In this document: positions 5,680 through 12,089 of the stretch, piece by piece
Layout: the number at the start of each line of letters is the position of its first letter
How positions within the stretch are numbered: position 1 is the stretch's first letter
Source: Desulfobacteraceae bacterium
Lineage (GTDB): Bacteria > Desulfobacterota > DSM-4660 > Desulfatiglandales > Desulfatiglandaceae
Direction: 5' to 3'
NCBI GenBank assembly: GCA_030612945.1
Contig: JAUWMY010000036.1
Coordinates: forward strand, 1-12,089
Length of the DNA: 12,089 bases
Position numbers and translations under genes: made by a program
The notes under the pieces: model-generated
Database searches by the model: none
The model's input: only the letters and a program-made list of their open reading frames with translations
What the model was told of the DNA's origin: nothing

Positions 5680-6954
5680 TTAGGGATATCGAAAATCCAC
5701 CTCAACAGTCCTGTTTACCAGTTCCAGCCGGCTCGCAACCGGTGGCGTTTCGGCAATCACTTTGCCGCGGCGAACCACGAACAGTCTGGCAGGCCTTAGT
5801 CGCAGGGCTTCCTGCGGGGTGCTTGCCTGAAGAATAACCATATCACCGTTGCATCCGGGTTCGAGCCCATAGCCTTCAAGTCCCAGGACTTTGGCCCCAT
5901 TATAGGTGATAGTATCAAATATCCTTCGCATTTGTTTGACGCCGGTCATCTGCCCCACGTGGAGTCCCATATGGGCAACATCTATCATGTCGTGTGAGCC
6001 AAGGCTGTACCACGGGTCCATCATCCCGTCGTGGCCAAAGGCCACATTGATACCGGCTTCCAAGAGCTCTTTTACCCGGGTCATCCCGCGTCGTTTGGGA
6101 TATGTGTCATGTCGTCCCTGAAGCGTGATATTCATCAGCGGATTGGCCACCACGTGAACCCGGGCCTCCGCCATCAAGGGCAACAGCTTGCTGACATAGT
6201 AGTTGTCCATGGAATGCATGGACGTGAGGTGCGAGCCGGTGACCCGGCCTTGAAGACCCAGGCGTTGGGTATGGAAGACCAGCGTCTCTATATGGCGTGA
6301 CAGGGGATCGTCGCTCTCGTCACAGTGCATGTCCACAGCAAGTCCGCGCTCAGCTGCCAGCTCACACAGGGCCTTCACGGAAGCTGCGCCTTCAGCCATT
6401 GTTCTTTCGAAATGGGGAATTCCACCAACCACGTCGACACCTAAATCCAGCGCGCGCTCCAGATTGGCCGCACTGGCAGGATATCGAAAATAACCATCCT
6501 GAGGGAAGGCCACCAGTTGCAGATCGATGTACGGCTTTATCTCTTCCCGCACCTCCAAAAGCGCGTTCACGGCCAGGAGTCTATCATCGCTGACGTCCAC
6601 ATGACTGCGGATTGCCAATGTCCCACGAGCAATGGCCCAATGACAGAACTGCATGGCGCGGGCTTTGATACTTTCGACCGTGAGGTGCGGTTTTAGTTCT
6701 CCCCAAAGCTCTATGCCTTCCAGCAGGGTACCACTCTCATTCACACGGGGCTGACCATAGGTCAGGGTTGTATCCATGTGAAAGTGGCTGTCAACGAAAG
6801 GCGGTGAAGCCAGCCGGCCTGTTGCATCGATCTCCCGTTTCGCTTTCGCTTTAAGATTAGCTGCAACATCTACAATGGCCCCGTCTTTTATGGCAATGTC
6901 AAAGCCTTTTCGCCCGTCGGGCAGGTTTACCTTTCGAATAATAAGGTCGAGCAT
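5680..6954 (-). CDS. codA: cytosine deaminase-like amidohydrolase (CodA family)
   Basis: A 424-residue cytosolic metal-dependent amidohydrolase that likely deaminates cytosine or a related base. Remembered E. coli CodA aligns without gaps through the core, with a constant offset of four. Metal ligands His57 and His59 (SHFHMD), His210 and Asp309, the catalytic Glu213 in HCDE, the base-contacting Gln152 in DLQLVAFPQ, and His242 correspond to E. coli His61, His63, His214, Asp313, Glu217, Gln156 and His246. The one notable change is Gly310 where CodA has Asp314, a residue known to influence substrate preference, so another aminopurine or pyrimidine is possible. AGGAG precedes the ATG. The gene starts 12 bp after the upstream permease stop and is the last gene of the transporter operon, so the imported substrate is probably what it acts on. 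Confidence 0.85.
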   Translation of the reverse strand: MLDLIIRKVNLPDGRKGFDIAIKDGAIVDVAANLKAKAKREIDATGRLASPPFVDSHFHMDTTLTYGQPRVNESGTLLEGIELWGELKPHLTVESIKARAMQFCHWAIARGTLAIRSHVDVSDDRLLAVNALLEVREEIKPYIDLQLVAFPQDGYFRYPASAANLERALDLGVDVVGGIPHFERTMAEGAASVKALCELAAERGLAVDMHCDESDDPLSRHIETLVFHTQRLGLQGRVTGSHLTSMHSMDNYYVSKLLPLMAEARVHVVANPLMNITLQGRHDTYPKRRGMTRVKELLEAGINVAFGHDGMMDPWYSLGSHDMIDVAHMGLHVGQMTGVKQMRRIFDTITYNGAKVLGLEGYGLEPGCNGDMVILQASTPQEALRLRPARLFVVRRGKVIAETPPVASRLELVNRTVEVDFRYP

Positions 6955-6966
6955 TTTTTCTCCTCT

Positions 6967-7914
6967 TTATCCCCCCTTTTCCTCTCTTCGATAGGGCTTA
7001 AGAAGACTCGCCGGAACAGATGCCTTCCTGGAAACGCCTATCAGAGCGACAATCGTCAGGAGATATGGAATCATCAGAAAAATATGAAAAGAGATATGAA
7101 ATCCCAGGCCCTGAAGCCTCAGTTGAAGTCCATCGAGGAACCCGAAGATGAGGGCCCCTATTGCGCCCTTGAGAGGATCCCAGTTTCCAAAAATGACCAT
7201 GGCAATGCTAACCCATCCCCTACCCCCAATCACATCAATCAGGAACATGTTTTGGTGGGCCAAAGTCAGAAAGGCCCCTCCGACCCCCATCAATGCGCCG
7301 CCCACAACCAGACAGAGCGTTCGGGTCAGGATCACACTTACCCCGACCGTGTCGGCGACTACCGGATTCTCTCCAACAGTCCTGATCTTTAAGCCCATTT
7401 TTGTCTTATAGAGCAGAATGGACATGACCGGTATGAGCAGCCACGCCAGATAGGTCAGGGTATATTGGGTGAAGAGACCCGGGCCGATCACCGGGATTTT
7501 CGAAAGAAGGGGTAAAGAGACCTGCTTGAAGGGCGGTACAATGGGGGGTACTGTGGGGGAGCCGAAATAGAGCCGGTAGATAAACATGGCCAAACCGGTT
7601 GAGAAAAGGGTTATCCCCAGTCCTGATACGTGCTGACTCAACCCCAGATTTACCGAAAGAAATGCCATGAGGAGACCCAGGATCATGCCCACAATGGCGG
7701 CCATCAGCACCCCAAACCACAGGGAACCCGTGCCAAAGGTAACAAGAAATCCTGTCATGGCGCCCATCAGCATGATGCCCTCGATTCCCAGATTCAGCAC
7801 GCCGGATCGCTCTGCCAGGATTTCACCCAGGGTGGCGAATATGATGGGCGTTGCCATCCTCATCATGGCCCCCATGAGTCCTGAGATAAAGGCTGCTTCA
7901 AGAAACTCACCCAT
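6967..7914 (-). CDS. ABC transporter permease, nucleoside/BMP type (second permease)
   Basis: A 315-residue inner-membrane protein of the BPD_transp_2 (LivH/RbsC-like) permease class. The N-terminal region (residues 20-50) has the typical Pro-Ile-Ile-Phe-Ala-Thr-Leu-Gly-Glu-Ile and the conserved Gly-Val-Leu-Asn-Leu-Gly-Ile-Glu-Gly segment used to recognise YufQ/NupQ-like permeases. Residues near 178-200 hold the ATPase-coupling loop (Gly-Leu-Lys-Ile-Arg-Thr-Val-Gly-Glu-Asn-Pro). About eight to nine hydrophobic segments are visible. It pairs with the preceding permease to form the heterodimeric channel for nucleosides or nucleobases. Its ATG shares one base with the TAA of the upstream permease (TAATG), implying translational coupling, and AAGGAAG lies just upstream. 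Confidence 0.9.
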   Translation of the reverse strand: MGEFLEAAFISGLMGAMMRMATPIIFATLGEILAERSGVLNLGIEGIMLMGAMTGFLVTFGTGSLWFGVLMAAIVGMILGLLMAFLSVNLGLSQHVSGLGITLFSTGLAMFIYRLYFGSPTVPPIVPPFKQVSLPLLSKIPVIGPGLFTQYTLTYLAWLLIPVMSILLYKTKMGLKIRTVGENPVVADTVGVSVILTRTLCLVVGGALMGVGGAFLTLAHQNMFLIDVIGGRGWVSIAMVIFGNWDPLKGAIGALIFGFLDGLQLRLQGLGFHISFHIFLMIPYLLTIVALIGVSRKASVPASLLKPYRREEKGG

Positions 7915-8975
7915 TACTTCCTTACCACCTTTATTCTGTATTCAGTAAAAAGTAGAAAAATCAGCATAATCATCAGCGCCATTCCCTGTATCACCTCTGC
8001 GATGTATGTTGGGACGCCTGTCATACGACTCATGGTATGTGCTCCGACAATTATCACACTGAAAAAAAGTGCTGAAAAAAGCACTCCAACAGGATGGAGG
8101 TTCCCCAGCATGGCGATGACAATCCCGGAATACCCGTAGCCGGGTGAGATGTCCATAATCAGACGATACTGAAGTGCGCAGAGCTCTCCCACTCCGGCAA
8201 GGCCTGCCAGCCCACCAGATACCATGGCAGTCCACAGAATCACCGCGGTGGTATTGATGCCGCCGAAATGGGCGGCCCTAATGTTGACACCGACTGCCTT
8301 TGCCCGGTACCCAAAGACCGTCCGTTTATTGATAAACCATATGACCAAAACGGCCAATAAGGCGATGAGGATTCCCAGGTGAAAACGTGACCTGGTTAGA
8401 AGGATCGGATACTGGGCAGCCTCAATAATCGCCGATGATCTGGGCCAACTGGAGCCGGGCTGCTGAAGAGGGCCAAAAAGGAGTGCCCCCATGATGTGGA
8501 TCATCACATAGTTGAGAAGAAGCGTGGACACCACATCGTCCACTTTGAGCTTTGTCTTTAAAATGGCAGGAATCGCCGCCCAGATACCCCCGGCAAGGAA
8601 TCCGCCAATTATAATCACCGGGAGAACCAGGAACCCTGGGATACCGCCCAGAGAAACGCCAAGCACCGTGGCCGCCAAGGCCCCTGCAAGCAGTTGGCCC
8701 TCTGCACCGATATTCCAGAATTTGGCCCGAAACGCGAAAGCCACGGCCAGCCCCGTCAATAGGAGCGGGCTGGCTTTTACAAATGTCTCCAGAAGATTGA
8801 AGCGAGTTCCCAGGGCGCCGTAGAAGAGATAATAATAGGATTTCCAGAGATGACCTCCAGCGAGAAGGATAGGAATGGCGGAAAGAATAAGTGTGGTGAC
8901 AATGGCGGCAATGGGGATAACGACTCTTGCCCATTTCGGCAGCGGTTCACGTCTCGTGATCCTCATTCTGATCAT
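7914..8975 (-). CDS. ABC transporter permease, nucleoside/BMP type (first permease)
   Basis: A 353-residue inner-membrane protein of the BPD_transp_2 class, similar to YufP/NupP permeases. After a short basic N-terminus and a first helix (residues 18-40) it carries the characteristic Ala-Lys-Phe-Trp-Asn-Ile-Gly-Ala-Glu-Gly-Gln segment (about residues 84-94), which is the counterpart of the V-L-N-L-G-I-E-G stretch in the partner permease. A cytoplasmic coupling loop, Gly-Tyr-Arg-Ala-Lys-Ala-Val-Gly-Val-Asn, is near residue 225. The start overlaps the ATPase stop in ATGA, so translation is coupled. A second in-frame ATG two codons later cannot be excluded as the start. It is expected to form the transport path with the next gene product. 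Confidence 0.9.
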   Translation of the reverse strand: MIRMRITRREPLPKWARVVIPIAAIVTTLILSAIPILLAGGHLWKSYYYLFYGALGTRFNLLETFVKASPLLLTGLAVAFAFRAKFWNIGAEGQLLAGALAATVLGVSLGGIPGFLVLPVIIIGGFLAGGIWAAIPAILKTKLKVDDVVSTLLLNYVMIHIMGALLFGPLQQPGSSWPRSSAIIEAAQYPILLTRSRFHLGILIALLAVLVIWFINKRTVFGYRAKAVGVNIRAAHFGGINTTAVILWTAMVSGGLAGLAGVGELCALQYRLIMDISPGYGYSGIVIAMLGNLHPVGVLFSALFFSVIIVGAHTMSRMTGVPTYIAEVIQGMALMIMLIFLLFTEYRIKVVRK

Positions 8976-10492
8976 TTTGTTACCCCGCTCATCCAGAGGC
9001 CAATCTGTTCGCGGGAGGCTTCCGCCACCGGGACGTCTCCCATGATCACTCCTTCATACAGCACAGTAATCCGGTCACTCAACGCGAATATTTCGTCCAG
9101 ATCCTCGGAGATCAGGAGGACGCCCGCCCCCCTTTCTTTCTCTTGCAGAATTCTTTGATGGATGTACTCCATCGCCCCAACATCAAGACCCCGGGTGGGC
9201 TGGGAGGCGACCACAACTGCGGGTCTTCCGGCGAGTTCTCTGGCCAGCATCACCTTTTGCAGGTTTCCGCCGGAAAGGCTGCTGGTCACGGCATCCCGAC
9301 CGGCGGTCATGATGCTGTATGCCCCTATCAGGTCTTCACTAAACTGATGGATTTTTTTGAAGTTCATCATCCCGAATCTTTGAAACTCAGGCGTCGCGTG
9401 GTTTTCAAGAATCAGGTTTTCCTCTACGGAAAGATCCATCATCAGCCCTGTTTCAATTCTGTCCTCCGGTATTCTTCCCATTTTCAATCTGATGAACGAT
9501 ACCGGGCTTCCAAGTCTTGGAGCCTCGCCGTTTATTTTGATTGTCCCACCTATCGGGTCACGCGTGCCAAAGAGTGCCTCTGAGAGTTCTCTCTGGCCAT
9601 TTCCGGAAATCCCGGCCATCCCCAATATCTCGTTCTTCCTGACAACCAGGTTGAGACCCTTTAACGCCAGGAGCTTCTTATCATTCAGGGCCCTGAGATT
9701 TTCAATTTCAAGAACGGGCTTTCCCGGGCGGACTTTCTTCTTCTCCAGTCTTTCCAGAAGGTCCCTCCCTACCATAAGATTCGCCAGTTCCTTAATGTTC
9801 GTCTCGGACGTCTTCCTTCCTGCTACGACCCTGCCGCCTCTCAGAACGACGACACGATCCGCAATCTCCATCACTTCATTTAGTTTGTGGGATATAAAAA
9901 CAACCGATCGGCCTTCTTTTACCATCGATTTCAATGTGTTAAATAGTTCTACTGTTTCAGCAGGAGCCAGCACGGCCGTGGGTTCGTCCATAATAAGGAT
10001 GTCTACATCTCTATAGAGAGCTTTGAGAATCTCTACCTTTTGCTGTTCACCCACAGACAGGGTCCACACCCTTGCATCAGGATCGACCTGAAGTCCGAAT
10101 TTTTTTTGGAGTCGAAGGAGTTTTGTTCGGGCTGACTTGAGATCAAGAAAAAGGCCTTTGCCGTAATCGGTACCAATGATGATGTTTTCAAGTACGGTCT
10201 GGGATGGGACCAGCGCGAAGTGTTGACGAACCATTCCGACGCCGCGGGAGATTGCATCTCTGGGAGCGGATAGCTCGGCTTTTTCACCCTTAATGAAGAT
10301 TTCGCCTTCATCACAGGCGTAATACCCAAAAAGGATATTCATCAGCGTCGTCTTACCCGCACCATTTTCACCGAGCAACGCGCATATTTCCCCCGGATAG
10401 AGATTGAAGTCGATATCATTGTTGGCTGTGACATCCAGAAAACGCTTGGTGATGGAGGACATGCTCGCGATTGGCTTTTGGCTAGTTGCCAT
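8972..10492 (-). CDS. ABC transporter ATPase with two nucleotide-binding domains
   Basis: A 506-residue cytoplasmic ATPase of the nucleoside/sugar (RbsA-like, YufO/NupO) type with two fused NBDs. NBD1 (about residues 8-250) is complete: Walker A GENGAGKT near 42, Q-loop Arg-Gln-His near 90, signature LSVGEQQK near 146, Walker B ILIMDEP near 166 and the H-loop Ile-Ser-His near 201. NBD2 (about 260-505) has a degenerate Walker A (GISGNGQRE), a good signature LSGGNLQK, a Walker B ending in Ser-Gln instead of Asp-Glu, and Ser-Glu-Asp in place of the H-loop His. This asymmetry is normal for the subfamily. The ATG at 10492 is preferred to a TTG one codon earlier because GAGG lies six bases before it. 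A 195-bp gap with a folded element separates it from the binding-protein gene. Confidence 0.92.
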   Translation of the reverse strand: MATSQKPIASMSSITKRFLDVTANNDIDFNLYPGEICALLGENGAGKTTLMNILFGYYACDEGEIFIKGEKAELSAPRDAISRGVGMVRQHFALVPSQTVLENIIIGTDYGKGLFLDLKSARTKLLRLQKKFGLQVDPDARVWTLSVGEQQKVEILKALYRDVDILIMDEPTAVLAPAETVELFNTLKSMVKEGRSVVFISHKLNEVMEIADRVVVLRGGRVVAGRKTSETNIKELANLMVGRDLLERLEKKKVRPGKPVLEIENLRALNDKKLLALKGLNLVVRKNEILGMAGISGNGQRELSEALFGTRDPIGGTIKINGEAPRLGSPVSFIRLKMGRIPEDRIETGLMMDLSVEENLILENHATPEFQRFGMMNFKKIHQFSEDLIGAYSIMTAGRDAVTSSLSGGNLQKVMLARELAGRPAVVVASQPTRGLDVGAMEYIHQRILQEKERGAGVLLISEDLDEIFALSDRITVLYEGVIMGDVPVAEASREQIGLWMSGVTK

Positions 10493-10527
10493 CAATCACC
10501 TCGTGAAATGAGAGCGGAGTAATGGGA

Positions 10528-10683
10528 TAAGGGAGCATCCTATGGTTTACATGAGACACAACCCAGAAGGCCACAGCAGGTCATGAGTTCTTTTCTTCGG
10601 TTCCGAGTCTCCCAATCTGGTCACCAGTCACCTCAGAAAAGATCTCATGTCGAGTGCGTTGTAGACTATTTAATGCTCCCTTA
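10528..10683 (-). promoter_or_regulatory. nested inverted-repeat RNA element between binding-protein and ATPase genes
   Basis: Three pairs of complementary segments are nested in order: TAAGGGAGCAT (10528-10538) with ATGCTCCCTTA (10673-10683); ACATGAGA (10549-10556) with TCTCATGT (10643-10650); and TCTTTTCT (10589-10596) with AGAAAAGA (10635-10642). The last two right-hand arms are contiguous. Together they can fold the transcript into one long bulged stem. It starts 8 nt after the binding-protein stop codon, where such structures commonly protect the upstream message and lower expression of the downstream transporter genes. It has no T tract. The outer 11-bp repeats could equally be the ends of a small mobile element. 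Confidence 0.5.
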
Positions 10684-10690
10684 GTAAGTT

Positions 10691-11677
10691 CTAATCCGAA
10701 ACCGGTGGCTGCTCGTCAACGGGGACACGGAAGGTTCCATTTATAATTTTCTTCTCAAGATCCCTTACCTGCTGGATCACTTCTGTAGGCAGCTTTTTTT
10801 CAAAAGCATGAAACGGTGCGAGACGGGAACCCCCTTTTGCCATCATCGACCATTCACCCAGGTCCATGGACACCCAGGCTTTTTTCTTTACCATCTCAGT
10901 GCAGAACTTTATGATGGGATACATATCCCAAACGGGTCCGGTGATGACCACACCGGGAGCAAGTGCATTCTGGTCTGACATATTGCCAAAAGCAAGTACG
11001 CCTTTCTCCTTACAGGCCTCAAAAACCCCGAACCTTTCTGCAAAGATCAAATCCGCCCCGGCCTCGATTTGGGCGATTGCGGCCTCCTTGGCCTTGGGGG
11101 GATCAAACCAACCGCCAATATAGGCGATCTTGACTTTGACCTTCGGATTCACTTTAAGGGCGCCCGCCTTGAAGGCATTCACCAGCCTGTTAACCTCGCC
11201 AATGGGGATGGCGGCAACCACGCCGAGCATATTGGTCTTTGTGATTTTGCCTGCAATGACGCCGCAGAGATAGGCCGGTTCATGAATCCAGTTGTCAAAG
11301 ACGGAGAAATTGGGAGAAACAGGACCAAACTCTGATCCAAAGGCAAATGCGATCTCGGGATAATCCTTGGCTACCCTTCTCGCCGGTTCTTCGCCTGCGA
11401 GAAATGCATCGCCCACGATCAGATCAAATCCTCTTTCAGCATACTCTCTGAGAACTTTTTCAAAATCAGCTGCGGCGATCTTTTCTGTGAATTCGTATTC
11501 TATGTTGCCCAATTCCTTTTTGGCTTTAAGACAGGCCTGGTGGATCACTCCATCCCACGGTTCCTCAATCGCTGTCTGAAAGATTGCAGCAATTCGGAAT
11601 GCCTTACTTTGGCTCCCAGCGAAAGAATACGAAACTGAGAGAAGAACAATCATGATAACCAATGCTGTTTTTTTCAT
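10691..11677 (-). CDS. BMP family ABC transporter periplasmic substrate-binding protein
   Basis: A 328-residue binding protein of the BMP/PnrA family, which delivers nucleosides or related bases to an ABC importer. Residues 1-20 form a signal peptide (Lys-Lys, a hydrophobic core, then Ser-Phe-Ala before Gly21) with a signal peptidase I site and no lipobox Cys, fitting a soluble periplasmic protein. Family landmarks are the Asp-Leu-Ile-Val-Gly-Asp-Ala-Phe strand near 85, Ala-Lys-Asp-Tyr-Pro-Glu near 103, Glu-Pro-Ala-Tyr-Leu-Cys-Gly-Val-Ile-Ala-Gly near 133-143, Lys-Thr-Asn-Met-Leu-Gly-Val-Val near 147-154, and Gly-Ala-Asp-Leu-Ile-Phe-Ala-Glu near 207. AAAGGAGG precedes the ATG. It is the first gene of the transporter-deaminase operon; the ligand is probably a purine or pyrimidine, judging from the CodA-like last gene. 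Confidence 0.9.
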   Translation of the reverse strand: MKKTALVIMIVLLSVSYSFAGSQSKAFRIAAIFQTAIEEPWDGVIHQACLKAKKELGNIEYEFTEKIAAADFEKVLREYAERGFDLIVGDAFLAGEEPARRVAKDYPEIAFAFGSEFGPVSPNFSVFDNWIHEPAYLCGVIAGKITKTNMLGVVAAIPIGEVNRLVNAFKAGALKVNPKVKVKIAYIGGWFDPPKAKEAAIAQIEAGADLIFAERFGVFEACKEKGVLAFGNMSDQNALAPGVVITGPVWDMYPIIKFCTEMVKKKAWVSMDLGEWSMMAKGGSRLAPFHAFEKKLPTEVIQQVRDLEKKIINGTFRVPVDEQPPVSD

Positions 11678-11711
11678 AGTACTACCTCCTTTATTTTTTT
11701 AATGAAAATAC

Positions 11712-11738
11712 ATTAGAGTAGCACCCCAAATTTGTCAA
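11712..11738 (-). promoter_or_regulatory. promoter of the BMP transporter-deaminase operon
   Basis: On the minus strand a consensus TTGACA (complement of 11733-11738) lies upstream of TCTAAT (complement of 11712-11717, 5 of 6) at 15 bp, or of TAATGT (complement of 11710-11715, 3 of 6) at the optimal 17 bp. It ends about 30 bp before the binding-protein ATG. No purine-type riboswitch core was recognised in the short leader. Confidence 0.55.
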
Positions 11739-11775
11739 GAGAAGGGGCACAGTATAAAAAACAGAATTGTGATGC

Positions 11776-11803
11776 TTGACAGACCGGAAATTTGAATTAC
11801 TTT
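11776..11803 (+). promoter_or_regulatory. possible plus-strand promoter divergent from the transporter operon
   Basis: A consensus TTGACA (11776-11781) is followed after 16 bp by TACTTT (11798-11803, only 3 of 6). It is worth recording only because an intrinsic terminator lies about 60-80 bp downstream on the same strand with no coding gene between. Confidence 0.25.
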
Positions 11804-11857
11804 ACAGGGTAACAGGCGAGCGTCCTGATTACATATTTTTTCCATTCCCTATGTCCA

Positions 11858-11886
11858 GGGTGGTTCCTCGGAGTCACCCTTTTTTT
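11858..11886 (+). terminator. intrinsic terminator on the plus strand with no gene before it
   Basis: GGGTGGTTC (11858-11866) pairs with GAGTCACCC (11871-11879) through seven Watson-Crick and two G-T pairs around the loop CTCG, followed at once by seven Ts (11880-11886). The T tract exists only in the plus-strand sense. The only upstream plus-strand DNA without a gene is the short stretch after the operon promoter. The remaining sequence to 12089 shows no supportable gene; a 6-bp hairpin TAGGCG-TCC-CGCCTA lies at 12073-12087. Confidence 0.7.
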
Positions 11887-12089
11887 AGCCCCCGGCTTTT
11901 GGCGCATCTGCCATCTATCCTGGCCTGACGCTCTTTCAGATCCTGCAACTCCTTAAGATCAATAATATTAATGTGTTGGAAATTTTTTCTGTAACTTCTC
12001 AATAAATTCGGGCGTTCACAACTGGATTAATGCCTTGAACGATTGACAATGACTGTGCAGCTTTTCGGAATTTAGGCGTCCCGCCTATA

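Noticed and set aside
8972..10492. Loss of the second ATP site in the ATPase as a sign of a pseudogene
   Set aside because: A degenerate Walker A and Ser-Gln Walker B in NBD2 with an intact NBD1 are normal for this nucleoside/sugar ABC ATPase subfamily, and the reading frame is intact.
11678..11860. A purine riboswitch or other known metabolite riboswitch controlling the BMP operon
   Set aside because: The predicted leader is only about 25-30 nt and the region lacks the conserved purine-aptamer loop sequences.
11890..12050. A degraded minus-strand coding remnant in which two frames read EFIEKLQKKFPTH and LKELQDLKERQARIDGRCAK
   Set aside because: The two stretches are in different frames, short, interrupted by stops, lack a start with a ribosome binding site and match no family I recognise. 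A frameshifted pseudogene is possible but not supported enough to annotate.
12073..12087. Hairpin TAGGCG-TCC-CGCCTA at the right edge as a mobile element end
   Set aside because: Only a 6-bp stem, no partner repeat in the window and the sequence stops two bases later, so nothing can be concluded.

Overview
The window looks like a chromosomal segment from a Gram-negative anaerobe, most plausibly a Desulfobacterota-type (former deltaproteobacterial) organism. This is inferred from the mix of a CX4CX2C radical SAM protein, a stand-alone NifU/IscU-like scaffold, a Cys-rich DUF3795 protein, a periplasmic (non-lipoprotein) BMP-type binding protein, and many small dispersed palindromic repeats. No rRNA, tRNA, CRISPR array, transposase or prophage gene was seen.

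Left part (1-2050): a radical SAM protein on the minus strand and a NifU-like Fe-S scaffold on the plus strand are transcribed divergently from a roughly 300 bp AT-rich region that holds a good promoter and a perfect 11-bp hairpin.

Middle part (2050-4490): a DMT/EamA-type membrane transporter (plus) faces a NIPSNAP-family protein and a DUF3795 zinc-ribbon protein (both minus, probably co-transcribed). Three copies of one palindromic repeat of about 65 bp lie around this three-gene block. One sits on the left side in one orientation and two sit on the right in the opposite orientation.

Right part (4489-11740): a nucleobase/nucleoside salvage locus. On the minus strand, in transcription order, are a periplasmic BMP-family binding protein, a double-NBD ABC ATPase, two permeases, and an amidohydrolase that aligns with E. 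coli cytosine deaminase CodA without gaps through the catalytic core. The last four genes overlap or nearly abut. Convergent with this operon is a 330-aa plus-strand protein that I read as a divergent phosphoribosyltransferase related to uracil phosphoribosyltransferase. Import of a purine/pyrimidine base or nucleoside, deamination, and capture as a nucleotide would form a coherent pathway. The link to the last gene is inferred from proximity and motifs.

The least explained pieces are the PRTase-like protein with an altered PRPP loop, the natural Gly at the CodA Asp314 position, a 156-nt nested inverted-repeat structure between the binding-protein and ATPase genes, an orphan plus-strand intrinsic terminator upstream of the operon (possible small RNA), and the palindromic repeat family.
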